Assembly (NCBI GenBank): GCA_951804985.1
Contig: OX638131.1
Location: 84,470,638 to 84,534,637 of the forward strand
Length of the DNA: 64,000 nt
Origin: Dryomyza anilis
Lineage: Eukaryota > Arthropoda > Insecta > Diptera > Dryomyzidae
Direction: 5' to 3'
The notes beneath the pieces are model-generated. The model was not told the origin of the DNA. It made no database searches and saw nothing but the letters and a program-made list of their open reading frames with translations. Position numbers and translations under genes: made by a program. Shown here piece by piece: positions 12,469 to 24,820 of this stretch (position 1 is its first letter; each line of letters starts with the position of its first letter).

Positions 12469-13250
12469 AAAACTTAAAAAATGTTTTATTTTTAAAATTT
12501 GTTTAGTTTCGCGATCATTGAATCCCAACCTACCCCATTTCCTAGTCCACCGCCAGCGCCACTGACCCTGATGCACACACATGATGCAGCCGTCGAAAAG
12601 AAACGTGTTAAAAAGCGAAACCCGAAGTGCAAAACCACAAAAACGACCGAACGACGACGTAATATGTATGTTAAATGTTGTACTTGGCATACAGCAACGT
12701 AAAACCAGAGGAAATAGACGAAATCAAAAACAAACAACAAGAAATACAGCAAAAAAAAAATTAAGTAAAATAAGAAGAAAAAAACTTAACTATTACGTTA
12801 TGCGGCCGCATAAAAAAGTGATGCGGAAAAATGCGCAATCGCACAACACGATCAAGAGGAAAAAGAAGAAGACGCAACGCACAACGTTGGTGCCAAGGTG
12901 CGAGAGCAAAAGAGATGCATAACGCAAGAGAGAGAAATGCAAAAAATACAAAAAATGCAAGAGCGCGAGAAAGAGAGTCGAGCGACAATTAACTACTTTT
13001 TTAACAGCAGCTGTTGTTGCAAATCGGCGAAGTGTTTTTTCAAAATCAAATAAAATAAAAACAAACAAAAATAAAAGAAAAGAAATACACAAGGAAAATA
13101 AAAACTAAAACCAGAAAAACATTTTACAAACTAAATTATATACAAAACACAATAAATAAGACAGTTAAAATAGGAATTAAAATGTATTTAAAAAAATAAA
13201 AAGTGTAAAAGTATAAGAAATCTAATATAAATTAAAAAAAAAAAAACTTT
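12469..13250. other. Purine-rich, higher-GC island without a convincing gene
   Basis: 12520-13010 is richer in G and C than its surroundings and contains GAGAGA, GCGAGAAAGAGAG and CAGCAGCTGTTGTTGC. Several overlapping frames cross it, but none has protein-like composition. It could be regulatory DNA or a 5' untranslated exon of a host gene; the sequence alone does not decide. Confidence 0.35.
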
Positions 13251-15120
13251 AATAAAAAATTTATTTTTAAAAGCAGTTTAAATTACATACAAAATATATT
13301 TTTGTGGTCAGAAACACAAAAATATATTAAATGCTTTAAGAGCGTTTAAATCAATCACATAATTCTGGTTATAAGAACTGCTTAAATATAACATAATTCA
13401 GTTTATGCAACCGAACGTACTTCGTATTGAAAATACTATTAAGGAATTTTTTCAATTTAAGAACATTGAAAGTAATTTATAAAAAAATATTTTAAAAACT
13501 CCAATATTCGTTTCGTTTCAAGATATATCCGAGACAATTAGCAACGAAAACGAACTTTTTCGATATTAGTTCGAGAAAGCTTCGTAGCATCGAAGGACTC
13601 CGAGAAGTAGCCGACTAAGAAGTAATAATTTACAAAATTAATCTTCATATACATCATGCAATCAGTTGCTATAACCAAATTAATTGTTCCAACAACTTCT
13701 TGTGTTATGCGAAATGATTAAAAAGCAATTTTTATTTTTACGTTTTTCAAAATTCTGTTAAGGCAACCAAACGTACTTGGGGTGTGTGCGAATTCGACTA
13801 AATGGATGACTAAACTAAATTATGTCGGTAATGCAGTGTTTACTTTTCAATTTAGCAAATTTTGGATGCAGACTTATTTGAACTAAATTCGATGACAACA
13901 AACAGACATTTGATAATCGATTGTTAACGGACTTTAACAATTACCGGTTACCGAATGGAGATCAAATGAAAAGAAGTTCAATTTAGTTTAGTCAGCAATT
14001 TCGTCGAATTTGCACACACTCTTAGTTCTTAAAATATGTTTAGAGTCAGACCTCGTTCCAATTACAGTACAAAGAAAGGAGGTTGAAGGAAAGAAATAAT
14101 TAGTTGTAACAACAGAATTCATTCGAAATTGTTTGAAGGAACAGCAATATTTGGTTTTTAGCGCAATTCATATCGCAACGAAACAAATTGTTTTGACAAT
14201 GTTTTAAATTAGTTGTAATTTAAACTATAGCCTATTAGTTTTATTTATTCCAAACTAATAATAAAAAAAAACAGATATCAGTATTATTTTCAGAAATAAG
14301 GCAAAATTATTGTAACAGAGTTCAAAAACAATGCTTATGAAAATTTGATGTATTTTCTCCTACTATAAATATGACCTGATCATTTTGGACTTTGGTATCT
14401 GGTCACCGAATTAAAATTTGAATACAATTTCGAATGAAAGTTATGATCATTTGTTGTGGTAACCCATTTTTTGTAAAACTTATATTCTTGTGACATTTTA
14501 AAGATATACATCATACCTTGAGATACGTGACTTAAATAGATGATATCCATTTGATGTGGTTTTTATCTATCGCATTATGTTTTGCAATTCATTTTCAATC
14601 GAAATTCAAATATTTGACAAGAAAAATCGAATCGTTCAACAAAACTCACAACGATTGAACTCAATTGAAATATCGAATTCTTGGATTCCAAAAATAACAA
14701 ATACGATTGAATTGAAATTTGTATACGATTTCGATCGAAACTTAATACGTGGTAATCGATTTTTTTTTTACTTTTGCTTCTTTAATCAGTTTTAAGAATT
14801 TAAAAAAATAAATTAAATATTTATAATTTAAAGTTTTTTTTTTATTATTCAAATTAGTCAATAGCATTAATTATTATTTTAATTTATAAAAACCATAAAA
14901 TACCACAAAGTACTATTTATATTATTTGATTTTATGCGAAAATATTTATATTTTTTATATTATTATTTTCATGAGATTTTACGAATATTTTTTTCTGAGT
15001 GCACCATTTTAAAATGCATAAATGCTCCCGCCCAACGCAAAATCACTTATTACACAATAATTTTTTTTTGATTTTTTATTTCATTAGCTGCTACTTTTTT
15101 GAGGCTTGTCTTGCTATTTG
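13251..15120. other. AT-rich non-coding stretch
   Basis: No gene recognised. Scattered GCAACCRAACGTACTT motifs near 13408 and 13762 echo the interior of element F and may be old fragments of that family. Confidence 0.4.
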
Positions 15121-15180
15121 TTCAGTTATTTGTACTTTTTTTTATTTATTTGTTTTTTTATACTCTTTTTACATTTCAAG

Positions 15181-15351
15181 TCCAACGAAAGTGAAATTGT
15201 TTGACGATGTTGATGCGGATGATGATGGCGGAAGCCGCTTTATGCACATCGTGCTAGAGTGGAAGAACCCAAAAGTCGTATTGAATCTTGTTGTGCGGTT
15301 CATTGGTAATGATGACGAGGGCGTCTGTCTTTTGAAAGCTGACGAAACAAG
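15181..15351 (+). CDS. Candidate internal host exon, 57 codons, function unknown
   Basis: A long pyrimidine tract (15120-15175) ends in TTTCAAG. The exon opens at 15181 and ends AACAAG at a GTGATA donor (15352-15357). Only one frame is open: it runs from PTKVKLFDDVDADDDGG through EWKNPKVVLNLVVRF to LLKADETR. The exon is 171 bp, a multiple of three, with the same phase (2) at both edges, so it could be skipped without shifting the frame. G+C is clearly above the flanking DNA and the composition is protein-like, with an acidic patch followed by a hydrophobic strand-like stretch. I do not recognise the family. Against it: the acceptor has A at position -3, and no partner exon is identified. The frame can be extended upstream to 14999, but that part is poly-T intron-like sequence. 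Confidence 0.4.
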
Positions 15352-15479
15352 GTGATAAAAATTGGATATTTTTGAGTTGTTTTTATTTTTCTTAAGAAAT
15401 TTTATATATTAAATGTATATAAACTAATCATATGTAATTTTAAGAGCGCAATTAAAAAAAAAGTGCAAAATTGAATATT

Positions 15480-15715
15480 TAGTGAACAATTTAATTTTAG
15501 TGAAAAAATGATTTTTTTAGTCAAAATTTTATTTTTTGGGAAAAATTGCATTTTTAGTTAATAATTTCAATTTTAGTAAACAAAATATTAGTGGTAAAAA
15601 ATTCTATTTAGATAAAAATAGAGTTTTATTAAAAAATTGAATGTTTAAAGATAAAATTTATTTTTAACGATAAAATGAATATTTAGTGAAAAAATGAACT
15701 TTTAGTGAATTATTT
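15480..15715 (+). repeat. 19-bp minisatellite, decayed outlier
   Basis: Degenerate copies of the TTTTTAGTGAAAAATTGAA unit, recognisable by recurring TTTAGTGAA. Much more diverged than the other arrays. Confidence 0.6.
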
Positions 15716-16854
15716 GATTTTTTATAAAAAAAATTATATCGGTTTTGGTAACAGTTTCAATATCTTATTAAAAATAAAATAATAAATAAATAAAATAAAA
15801 GTACAAGTAGCTTCATTAAATAAATTTGAAGAGTCTTTAAAATGCAGTGAACAAAAAAGAGCGGAACGTGAAATACAAAAATAAATATAAAAAAAAAAAA
15901 CAAACACATAAAAAGAAAAAAAAAACAAATCTAATAACACAACAACAGAATCACAAAGCAGTGGGAGTAAAAGCCACACAAAGTAGGTAGCGATAAAAAA
16001 ATGTTACATGAAATATTTATTAAAATTTTAAGCACGATTTTTTGATGTATTTGGAGATTGTAGATTATTTGAGTTGGGAAGTTTTTAATGATTTTATTTT
16101 AATTTTTGATAAAATTTATAAATCTTACTTATTTTGAAAAAACAAAAATAGTCAATAATTCAAAATGATTTTTGAATAATTAAAAATTACTAAATAAATA
16201 AAATAAATAATTTTGAATTAATAAAAAAGGCATAAATTAAATATTTTTAATTTATATTATAAATTTTATATTATTAATAATTTATTAATAATATATATTA
16301 TAAACTGAATATTTTCACAAAATACCAGAAAATTATAAAAATAAATTAATATTCCACACCAGAAAAACAAACGAGAAACGCATAGAGAGAGAACCGCAAT
16401 AAAAGAGCAAAGCGCAGAGACAAAAGACAAAGAGAGCAGCAGTAACTGCAAACAACAAAAAAAATGATATTGCGGTAAAACAGGTCAATATTATGTATAT
16501 AACATAATACAAAAATATGTATAAAGTTTTGTATTATTTTTGTATTTTTTTTTTGTTTTGCATTTTTGTTTTGTATTTAATTTTTTTGTTTAAACATTTT
16601 TTCCCGCGCATGTGTGGGAGAGTTTGTAATATTTGTGGGAATTATTTTAATTTTGTGTTTTGTTGTTTGAACTTTGTGATTTTCAAATGATGACTACATT
16701 TTTGCATTATAAATTCATATTTAATTTTTTTATTAATTTTATATTTGTTTTATTTTGTCATTTTTTTATAATATTAGTTTATTTATTATTTATTATATTA
16801 TACAATTTTTAATTGTTTTAAATGTATTTTTTTATTATTAAAATAATACTATTA
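15716..16854. other. AT-rich stretch with two purine-rich patches
   Basis: No gene recognised. Patches at 15840-15990 and 16340-16460 are rich in CAAA, GAGAGA and AGAGCAAAG on the plus strand. They could be GAGA-type regulatory sites or untranslated exon, but no splice or start signals settle this. Confidence 0.35.
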
Positions 16855-18365
16855 AAATTGAATCTTTAGTGAAAAATTGAATTTCTAGTGAAAAAGTGAA
16901 TTTCTAGTGAAAAATTGAATTTTTAGTGAAAAATTGAATTTCTAGTGAAAAATTGAATTTTTAGTAAAAAATTGAATTTTTAGTGAAAAATTGAATTTTT
17001 AGTGAAAAATTGAATTTTTTGTGAAAAATTGAATTTTTTAGTGAAAAATTGAATTTTTAGTGAAAAATTGAATTTCTAGTGAAAAATTGAATTTCTAGTG
17101 AAAAATTGAATTTTTAGTGAAAAATTAAATTTCTAATGAAAATTTGAATTTTTAGTGAAAAATTAAATTTTAGTGGAAAATGTAATTTTTAGTAAAAAAT
17201 TGAATTTTTAGTAAAAAATTGAATTTTTAGTGAAAAATGAATTTTTAGTGAAAAATTTAATTTTTAGTGTAAAATTGAATTTTTAGTGAAAAATTTAATT
17301 TTTGCAGCATTTTAATTTTTAGTGAAAAATTGAATTTTTAGTGAACAATTGAATTTTTAGTGAAAAATTGAATTTTTATTGAAAATTTGAAATATTAGTA
17401 AAAAATTGAATTTTTAGTATAAAATTGAACTTTTAGTGAAAAATTGAACTTTTAGTGAAAAATTGAATTTTTAGTGAAAAATTGAATTTTTAGTGAAAAT
17501 TTGAATTTTTAGTGAAAATTTGAATTTTTAGTGAAAATATGAATTTTTAGTGAAAATTTGAATGTTTAGTGAAAAATTGATTTTTTAGTGAAAAATTCAA
17601 TTTTTAGTGAAAAATTGAATTTTTAGTGAAAAATTAAATTTAAGTGCAAAATTAAATTTTAGTGAAAAATGTAATTTTTAGTGAAAAATTTAATTTTTAG
17701 ACCAAAATTGAATTTATAGTGAAAATTTTAATTTTTAGTGAAAATTGGAATTTTTAGTGTAAAATTAATTTTTAGTGAAAAATTGAATTTTTAGTGAAAA
17801 TTGAATTTTTAGTAAAAAATTGAATTTTTAGTGAAAAATTGAATTTTTAGTGAAAAATTGAATTTTTAGTGAAAAATTGAATTTTTAGTGAAAAATTGAA
17901 TTTTTAGTAAAAATTGAATTTTTAGTGAAAATTTGAATTTTTAGTGAAAAATAGAATTTTTAGTAAAAAATTAAATTTTTAGTGAAAAATTAAATTTTAG
18001 TTGAAAATGTAATATTAAGTGATAAATTTAATTTTTATACCAAAATTGAATTTTTAGTGATAAATTGAATTTTTAGTGAAAAATTGAATTTTTAGTGAAA
18101 AATTGAATTTTTAGTGAAAAATTTAATTTTTAGTGAAAAATTGAATTTTTAGTGAAAATTTGAATTTTTAGTGAAAAATTGAATTTTTAGTGAAAAATTG
18201 AATTTTTAGTGAAAAATTGAATTTTTAGTGAAAAATTGAATTTTTAGTGAAAAATTGAATTTTTAGTGAAAAATTGAATTTTTAGTGAAAAATTGAATTT
18301 TTAGTGAAAAATTGAATTTTTAGTGAAAAATTGAATTATTAGTGAAAAATTGAATTTTTAGTGAA
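16855..18365 (+). repeat. 19-bp minisatellite array, array 2 (inverted relative to array 1)
   Basis: About 78 copies of a unit close to TTTTTAGTGAAAAATTGAA. The right half (18040-18360) is nearly homogeneous, while the left half is more diverged, indicating recent expansion at the right side. Confidence 0.9.
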
Positions 18366-19074
18366 AATTCGAAATTTTAATAAAATTTTAATTTGAAAAA
18401 AAATAATAGTTTTTTTATATTATATAAAATTTTACATTATATAAAGTTTATAACAATATTTTAACAAATAAAATCCAACTTTATGACTAGAGATTATCCT
18501 GGAGAAAAAAATTCTTAGACTCAAAAGAGTTTAAATTGATTTTTTTGTTAGTTTTTATGCAGAAAAAGCAGGGGTGGTATAAAAAGCTGTATATTTTCTT
18601 TTTATCAACAAAAAAATATTTTTATAAAATTGCATAATTCCCGGAAACATGTTCGAAATATTCCTCTAAAATGTGAGAAATTTTATACCATGTAATTGTG
18701 AAATTTTATAAGTAATATATAAAACATTTAAAACCACGATAATAACATTTGTGGGTTCATTTTCTATTATATCTATATTTTTGAAAAATATTCCAAAAAA
18801 AAAAATGTTGCAAATTCGAAATATTCCTTGAAAATGTCAGAAAATGTATCTCATCTAACAGCGAAATTTGATTAGTAATATTTAATAGTACGACAACCCC
18901 ACTATTTTTTTTGAGTTAATTTCATTCGTAATATCTATATTTCCTAAATATTTCGAAAAAAATGCATATTAGAACCAAAGTAATGAATTTAAAGGGTTAG
19001 TATGTGCTAGAATAAGATAACCCAGAAAGATTGCACATTTTATTGTAGTTAACTGAACTTAAGAAGTATTTCAT
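18366..19074. other. AT-rich stretch with a diverged duplicate
   Basis: No gene. 18640-18720 and 18805-18880 share a motif containing CGAAATATTCC, then AAAATGT and AGAAA. A related motif (CCGGAAATAT, then GTATTCC or ATATTCC) recurs at 52430-52470 and 53770-53810, so this is a dispersed, unidentified repeat. Confidence 0.45.
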
Positions 19075-19520
19075 AGGGCCAGTTTTTCAGTCACATTTTC
19101 AAATTAAACGTAGTTTAAACTAGATGTAAAATCATCCATAGTCAACTTATGACAAATACTAAAAATATCATAATGTCTTTCTGTCTGTAAAATATATTGG
19201 CATTCGTCCAAATTGATTAGAAACTACAGACGTTTTAAAAATTTGGAAAAGTTTAAACCAAGTTTAAACTTGCACTGAAAAAATCGACCTTAGGCCCACT
19301 TGTTCAGTCACATTTTCAAAGTAAACGTAATTTAAACTAGATGTAATTACGTCCATATTCAATATAAGACAAATATTAAAATTATCATATTTAATGATAA
19401 CTAATTGTCTTTCTGTCTCAAAAATTTAACGTGATTTGGCCGATGTGATTACTAAATATAGAAGTTTTAAAAATAAAGAAAAGATTAAACCAAGTTAAAA
19501 TTTGAACTGAAAACTGAACC
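19075..19520. mobile_element. Two tandem copies of a ~217-bp MITE-like unit
   Basis: Units start at 19075 (AGGGCCAGTTTTTCAGTC) and 19292 (AGGCCCACTTGTTCAGTC). Both contain TTTAAACTAGATGTAA, CTTTCTGTCT and AAACCAAG, and end ACTGAAAA followed by ACCTT. The end of a unit is a rough inverted copy of its start (TTTTTCAGT against ACTGAAAAA), which suggests a MITE with imperfect termini. The right unit is more diverged. Confidence 0.6.
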
Positions 19521-21992
19521 TTATTCATAGACCCTGGAAAATAGAATCATCTTAATTCAATTCTTTTGTTCTAAATGTATTCTTTTTCCTAATTTTCGAA
19601 TTTAATTATATTCCTCAGTAGAAATTTACACTATTACGATAGCCATGAAAATAACCAGATCATATTGAATTTTTAACAGGACGTAAAAATAAAAAAATCA
19701 ATAATCTGTACCTAATAATGGTCCTAAAAAATGTTTACTTAGTTTAGCCGTCAAATATTATTCAGAGAAAAGGAATGAAATGATGTTCTTAATTTTCTAC
19801 AAAAATTATTCTTTTAAAATAACACTATTAAATCTCCAATCATAAATATGTTTTTATTTCCTATTAGTCTTTAAAAACTATTTCAGATATTTAAATAAAT
19901 CATTTTTTAGGTTTTGTGAAAGGGTATTCATTTAGTTTTAAGTTAAAATCAATTTCACCGTAGAAATGTTTAAAGGTTTTTGGTTGAGCACGTTTAAATT
20001 AATTCAGCTATAACGCCTCTGGCGTCCAGGGTCGGAATGCCCCGGCAGTAAAAGTGGGTATGTGGTGAAAGGGTATTCATTCAGCTATAACTTAAAGTAA
20101 ATTTTAGGTTAACTGATTTTAACTATCAGAAGTTAAGAACGTACAAAATCGAAATTTTTAAACAGAAAAAGACCTTTCTTATATCTTTCATAGCATCCAA
20201 AACAAACAAAAAAAAGTGTGATCATGGTTTGTTTTTGAAAAATACAGACAATATACCCAGTATTAAAAAGAAATTAATCCAGGCGCAATTTCTTACAAAT
20301 TACCAGAGATATTAAAACTCAAAGTGAAATAAACAATTAACACTTTTTAAAAAATTTCATTTTTTAAAAAATTTAAACCAAAAAAACAAATATTTTTATA
20401 TTATAAATCAAGCACAATAATAATAAAAAATTACTTATTACTACATACAAATTATTGTATATACTAAATTTATAAAACAAAAAAAAGTTCAAGTTTTGAA
20501 TATTATACAGCCAATCGATCTATTTTAATTTTTAGTATCTTAAAGAAATATTTCATCAATTTCCAATCAAACAAAAAAAAAATCACAATCAAAAATATTC
20601 ACTAAATTAAAAGAAACACAAGATTTGGACGATGAAAAACCTTTCTGAACCAATGAGCGCCCATACAGTTATATATTTTTTCGGATAATATACCGAAATT
20701 TTTATGTCATTTTTGAAAAGTTTATTTTTTTGTCGAACTGTGAATTTTATAAACAAGTTTTTCCAATTAAAATTTTATGACAAAGTATGAAAACTTTAAC
20801 TAAAAACTTTTTTTTTATTATAAGTGTTCATAATTTTTGTCATAATTGTTAAATATTTTTTTTTTTTTTTGAGTTTTTCACTGTTCCACTGTTTTTTTTT
20901 TTAATTTTTCAAATATATATATTTTTTTAATTTAAATTTTTTTTTGGCATTCGCACTTTCAATAATATTTAATATTTTCAATTTTGCTTGATTTAATTTA
21001 AATATAATTTTTGCTACTTTAATTTATAAATATTTTAAAAATTGCTACACACATTTTTTCAAAGTTTTCATGAAATTTTATATTTTTGTTTTATTTTTTT
21101 TATTGGTTTTTAATTTTTTTTTTTTATTTCATTATTATTTTTATATTATTATTTATTCAAGATTTATTTCTATATTTATTTATTATTATTAAATTATTAC
21201 GTACTTTTAAAATTTTTATATTTTTACATTATTTTAAATATATTTTTTTATTTTTAATTAATTTTTTATTTTTATTTATTTTTTTTATTTAACATTTTAT
21301 TTTTATATATCAGATTATTTATTATATTATCTTGTTTTTTTTAGTTTTTTTATAATGTTATTAAATTTGGCCCAACTTTTTGTGTAACAATCAACCAGGA
21401 CAATTCTAAATAAATAATCCCATAAATTATTTTTGAGAGATTAGATCTTAGTATTGGAATTCCATATAAAGTTTTGTTTCTCCCATAATTTATTTCTGGA
21501 AATATTTATTTAGAATTAGCCTAATTATGTGATTAAATCAAATTTAGATAAATTGTTTTTTTTTTTTTATTTTAATTTTTATTATTATTTCAATTTTTTA
21601 TTAATAGTTTATTCTTTTTTTGTTTTTATGTTTTATACATTTATTAAATTTGGTGTTAGTATTAATTTTATATATATTTGTCATTAAATATCCATTTCAA
21701 TAGTTTTAATTATTGTAATTTTTCATTTCTTTTTAATTTTATTTTTTTATTAAAATCTTTTTTTATCATTGTATTTTTAATTTTAAAAACTGTTTATAAT
21801 TTTTTTTTAATTAAATAAAAAAAAATTTAATTTTAATTTCAAATTATATTTTTGCACATCTAATTTTTAAAAAAATTTATATTTTTCATCACTATACACA
21901 AAACACACGTCGTCATCTTACGTTTTTATTATTCTTTGCTTTAACACGTTATTCGTCTTTACGTTTTTCGCTTACGTTAAGAAATTTGTTTA
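19521..21992. other. AT-rich, poly-T-rich stretch
   Basis: No gene. 20820-21860 is extremely T-rich, which generates a 68-codon Phe/Leu/Ile-rich frame at 21086-21292 that is not credible as a protein. A short direct repeat, GTGAAAGGGTATTCATT, occurs near 19916 and 20067, bracketing about 150 bp that includes a higher-GC patch (CTCTGGCGTCCAGGGTCGG). Confidence 0.5.
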
Positions 21993-22026
21993 CACGTCCG
22001 TCGCTTTCGGTTGTTGTTACTTAACT
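21880..22026 (-). other. Probable 5' untranslated first exon
   Basis: Downstream of the promoter the minus-strand transcript would read AGTTAAGTAACAACAACCG and then be rich in AACGTAAG motifs. Possible splice donors are ACGTAAGC and ACGTAAGA, with the latter near 21919. The first ATG, near 21913, opens a frame of only about 19 codons before a stop, so coding sequence must lie in a downstream exon, probably beyond an intron. The gene served is unknown. Confidence 0.35.
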
Positions 22027-22028
22027 GA
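21993..22028 (-). promoter_or_regulatory. Inr-MTE-DPE core promoter
   Basis: On the minus strand TCAGTT (22028-22023) matches the arthropod initiator TCAKTY, with A+1 at 22026. At exactly +28 to +33 (21999-21994) is GGACGT, matching all six positions of the DPE consensus RGWYVT, followed by G. Positions +18 to +29 read CGAAAGCGACGG, matching 10 of 12 positions of the motif ten element (CSARCSSAACGS). There is no TATA box at -30, as expected for DPE promoters. Upstream (22030-22300) the minus strand has GAGAG-rich, repeated GAGAGCGACTAACACTGAG-type sequence. Confidence 0.65.
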
Positions 22029-22310
22029 AGTTTTAAAAATATTTACGATCAACTTTGATCAAAAATGCTTGGGTTGTTTGGTGGCGCTGGCTTCCGTCTG
22101 AGCGCCACACAGAAGCAACAACTTTTGCGCACACTCACAAGTCTCCTGCACTCTCTCAGTTCAAGTTTTAATCGCCTTCAGCGTTAATCGCTCTCAGTGT
22201 TAGTCGCTCTCTGTCTTAGTCACGCTCTTAGTATTAGGTGCCCTCTCTACACCCATCACATTCTCTTTCCTTGTTCAGGTGTGATCGATGTTTGCAGGTT
22301 TGACGATTTT
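22029..22310 (-). promoter_or_regulatory. Proximal promoter region with GAGA-like repeats
   Basis: This region is richer in G+C than its surroundings. The plus strand shows CTCTCTCAG, GCTCTCAGTGTTAG and CGCTCTCTGTC spaced by roughly 20 bp. On the minus strand these are GAGAG and GAGCGA motifs, the class bound by GAGA factor in flies. This is inferred from motif content and the position upstream of the core promoter. Confidence 0.4.
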
Positions 22311-22569
22311 GTTTAACAAAAAATAATGCACCCACATAGCCAGGGTTGTCGTTGTGCGAAAAATTAAACATTTCGTCTGCTTCGACCGAATTTCATAAAA
22401 TTACCTTTTCCGATTTAAATTAAACATTGAATATGGTTATTCTTAAAATCCAATATATAATTAATAAGACCTATCTAAATTTAAACATGTATTTACAAAT
22501 ATTGGATATGTATAGGCCATGAAATGTCACCACTCAATTTAAGGTGTATAATTTAATATTTATCCCACA

Positions 22570-22632
22570 TTAATATCCCCACCAAGGTGTAGGGTATTTC
22601 ATTGTCGGGGCCGACCGACTTTAAATCCCGCT
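22570..22632 (+). repeat. Fragment of mini-me-like repeat 3' end
   Basis: CACCAAGGTGTAGGGTATTT followed by a GTCGG...CCGACCGACTTTA segment matches the end of the mini-me-like element at 34785-34836. Only the end is present. Confidence 0.65.
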
Positions 22633-24444
22633 CATTCTCCACTCCTTTTTATGTTGTTATAGGTTGTTTTTCATTTACTTTTGCTTTTCAATTTTTCAAT
22701 TTTTGCAGTATTCCGAGACTTTTATTATATATTGTTTCTTTTTTATTTGGTTTTTCAATTTTCTATTGATTTTATATTTGCATTTAATTTAGTTGCTTTT
22801 AATTTTGGTTGTGATGCATTTGTATTGATTTTAGTCTATTGAGTTTTTTGTAATTTGTATTTGCATGTTTAATTTTGTTTTTTTTTTTGTTGCATTTTGC
22901 TATTCTTTTATTTTCGGAATTGCATTTGCTTTTATTATTTACTATTGTTTTCATATTTTTGTTTAAATTAGTTTTGGAATTTCGTATTTATTTATCTTTT
23001 TACTTGTTGTAAATTCTTGCCCGATAAACATTTCGTCAAGCCCTAGCGAATATTTTATGAATTTCCTAGTTTTAAATAATATCTTTTGACTATTCTCCAA
23101 GCTTTAATAATAAACAGCAATTTGGGCTAAAAATCTGTGTTTATAAACTCACTAACATATGAATATTCTACACTTTTTAAAAACTTGAGATAAACTTGAA
23201 CAACAATTATATCTAAATCTTACTTTCTACACTTGTAATGCGCTAGAAATTGACTTGAGATTGGTTTGAAGTAATATGTTTGCTTTATTTTTATTTCCTT
23301 TTTTTATGCGAAGGCGTTGCTCTCAGACTTCAAACAGAAAAATTATGTTTCAATGTTTTTCTTGGGAGTTTGAATATTATAAATAATCACAACTATGGCC
23401 GCCATTATTGACTGCGAAATTCAACAATTGTTGCGTCTCAATTATTAAATACGAAATTCTGCAAACGGTGTACGAAAACCCACAACATCATGTGTCTTTT
23501 TATGAAAATCGAACCACGGAGACCCGGAAAAACGATCTATTACTGATGATCAATATGTAATACTTCCGCGATTTAACATGGATGTTCTATTGCACTTCCC
23601 TTTTTTATTTCCAATTCCATTATTGTTTTCATATAGAAAAATGCAGTATACGAATATGTTGAGAATGTTTATCAATATATATTTTTTTTTTGCTATTAGT
23701 ACTTGTTTATTTAATTAAAAAAAACTTTTTTATTTCGATTTGATTTTATATTTGCTTTCGTTTTTGTATCTGATTTTGTTTTTATATTTTATCTTCAAAT
23801 ATTAAAAAAAGTGCTGAATGGCAACACTGCTTATTGGATATGACTTAACGGTGCTCTCGTTTATGGGCAATCACCACATCTCTCTCAGCGCCTTCTACTC
23901 CCCTTCACTTTTTCATATGATATGCAAACTGCTCTCTCACCATGAACTGAGTTTGTTCGATTTTACATGCGTGCGTTGGATCTCGTAAGAGCTTTAGGTT
24001 TTTGTAATCGAAATGCGGAAAATTTGCTGTTAATGAAGTCATTTTTTATGCACAATTGTCCGCATCTTTTGTTTTTGTCGTTTTCGTAAGTTTCAAAGTT
24101 TGTCGAAATGAGCGCAGCGCATCAGGCACAGTGGAGCGCAAAAGTTTACGTACAATATTAAAAATTTTAATGTTTCAAATTTTAATGTCAAAAATTTTTG
24201 CTTTTTTTAAAGCCAAGAAAAACATGTACATTGATTTTTTTGGGTTCTTGAAAAAAATGTTAATCACATGATTTTATTTTTTATCATTTTACAATTTAAT
24301 CCCATTTTCCAATTCTGCATATCTGAATTTAATATCTGATAAATTTTGGTGTTGATCGGTCGATCCTATCCAATGTTATAATCAAAAATGTACTTAAAAA
24401 CGAAATATTCAAACCATATTTCATTTACTTGGACATTATTGAAA
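22633..24444. other. Non-coding stretch
   Basis: No gene found. 22680-23000 is T-rich. 23820-24060 is a higher-GC patch with TGGCAACACTG and CTCTCTC runs, which could be regulatory. The 71-codon frame at 24056-24271 is not protein-like in its second half. Confidence 0.4.
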
Positions 24445-24820
24445 TATTCAAAGAGGGGACCGCAAAAAAAAACAGAATCGAAACTGGTACCGGAACCATT
24501 TCAATTTTTTGAACCGGACCCGTAATCGGAACCGGTATTAAAAAAAGTGTGGAACTGGAACCCATATAATTTTTTGGTTGGAACCGGAATCTGAACCGAA
24601 ACTGCTATTTTAAAAATCTAGGAACCAGAACCGGAACCGATATTCCAAAGTCCCATTCAGGGACCAAAAAAAACCGTAATCGGAACCGTTTCAATATTTG
24701 AAACTGGAATCAGAACCGTTATTAAGAAATGTGTGGAACCGGAATTTGAATCGGAACCGTTTTTTTTTTTTTAATCTTGGAACCAGAACCGGTACCGATA
24801 TTCCAAGGGGTTTTAATTGC
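24445..24820. repeat. Degenerate GGAACCG repeat with a ~170-bp higher-order duplicate
   Basis: Repeated GGAACCG, GAACCGGA and ATCGGAACCGTTT units. Two longer stretches, each with a GGAACCAGAACCGG motif, an ACCGATATTCCAA ending and CTAGG or CTTGG upstream, lie about 170 bp apart. Confidence 0.75.

Noticed and set aside
12499..12922. Lys/Arg-rich proteins of 67-113 codons
   Set aside because: Overlapping frames on both strands result from a purine-rich patch; none shows a domain or codon pattern that stands out.
21086..21292. Hydrophobic 68-codon frame resembling a membrane protein
   Set aside because: Composed of Phe, Leu and Ile from poly-T and TTTA sequence; no splice, start or homology signal.
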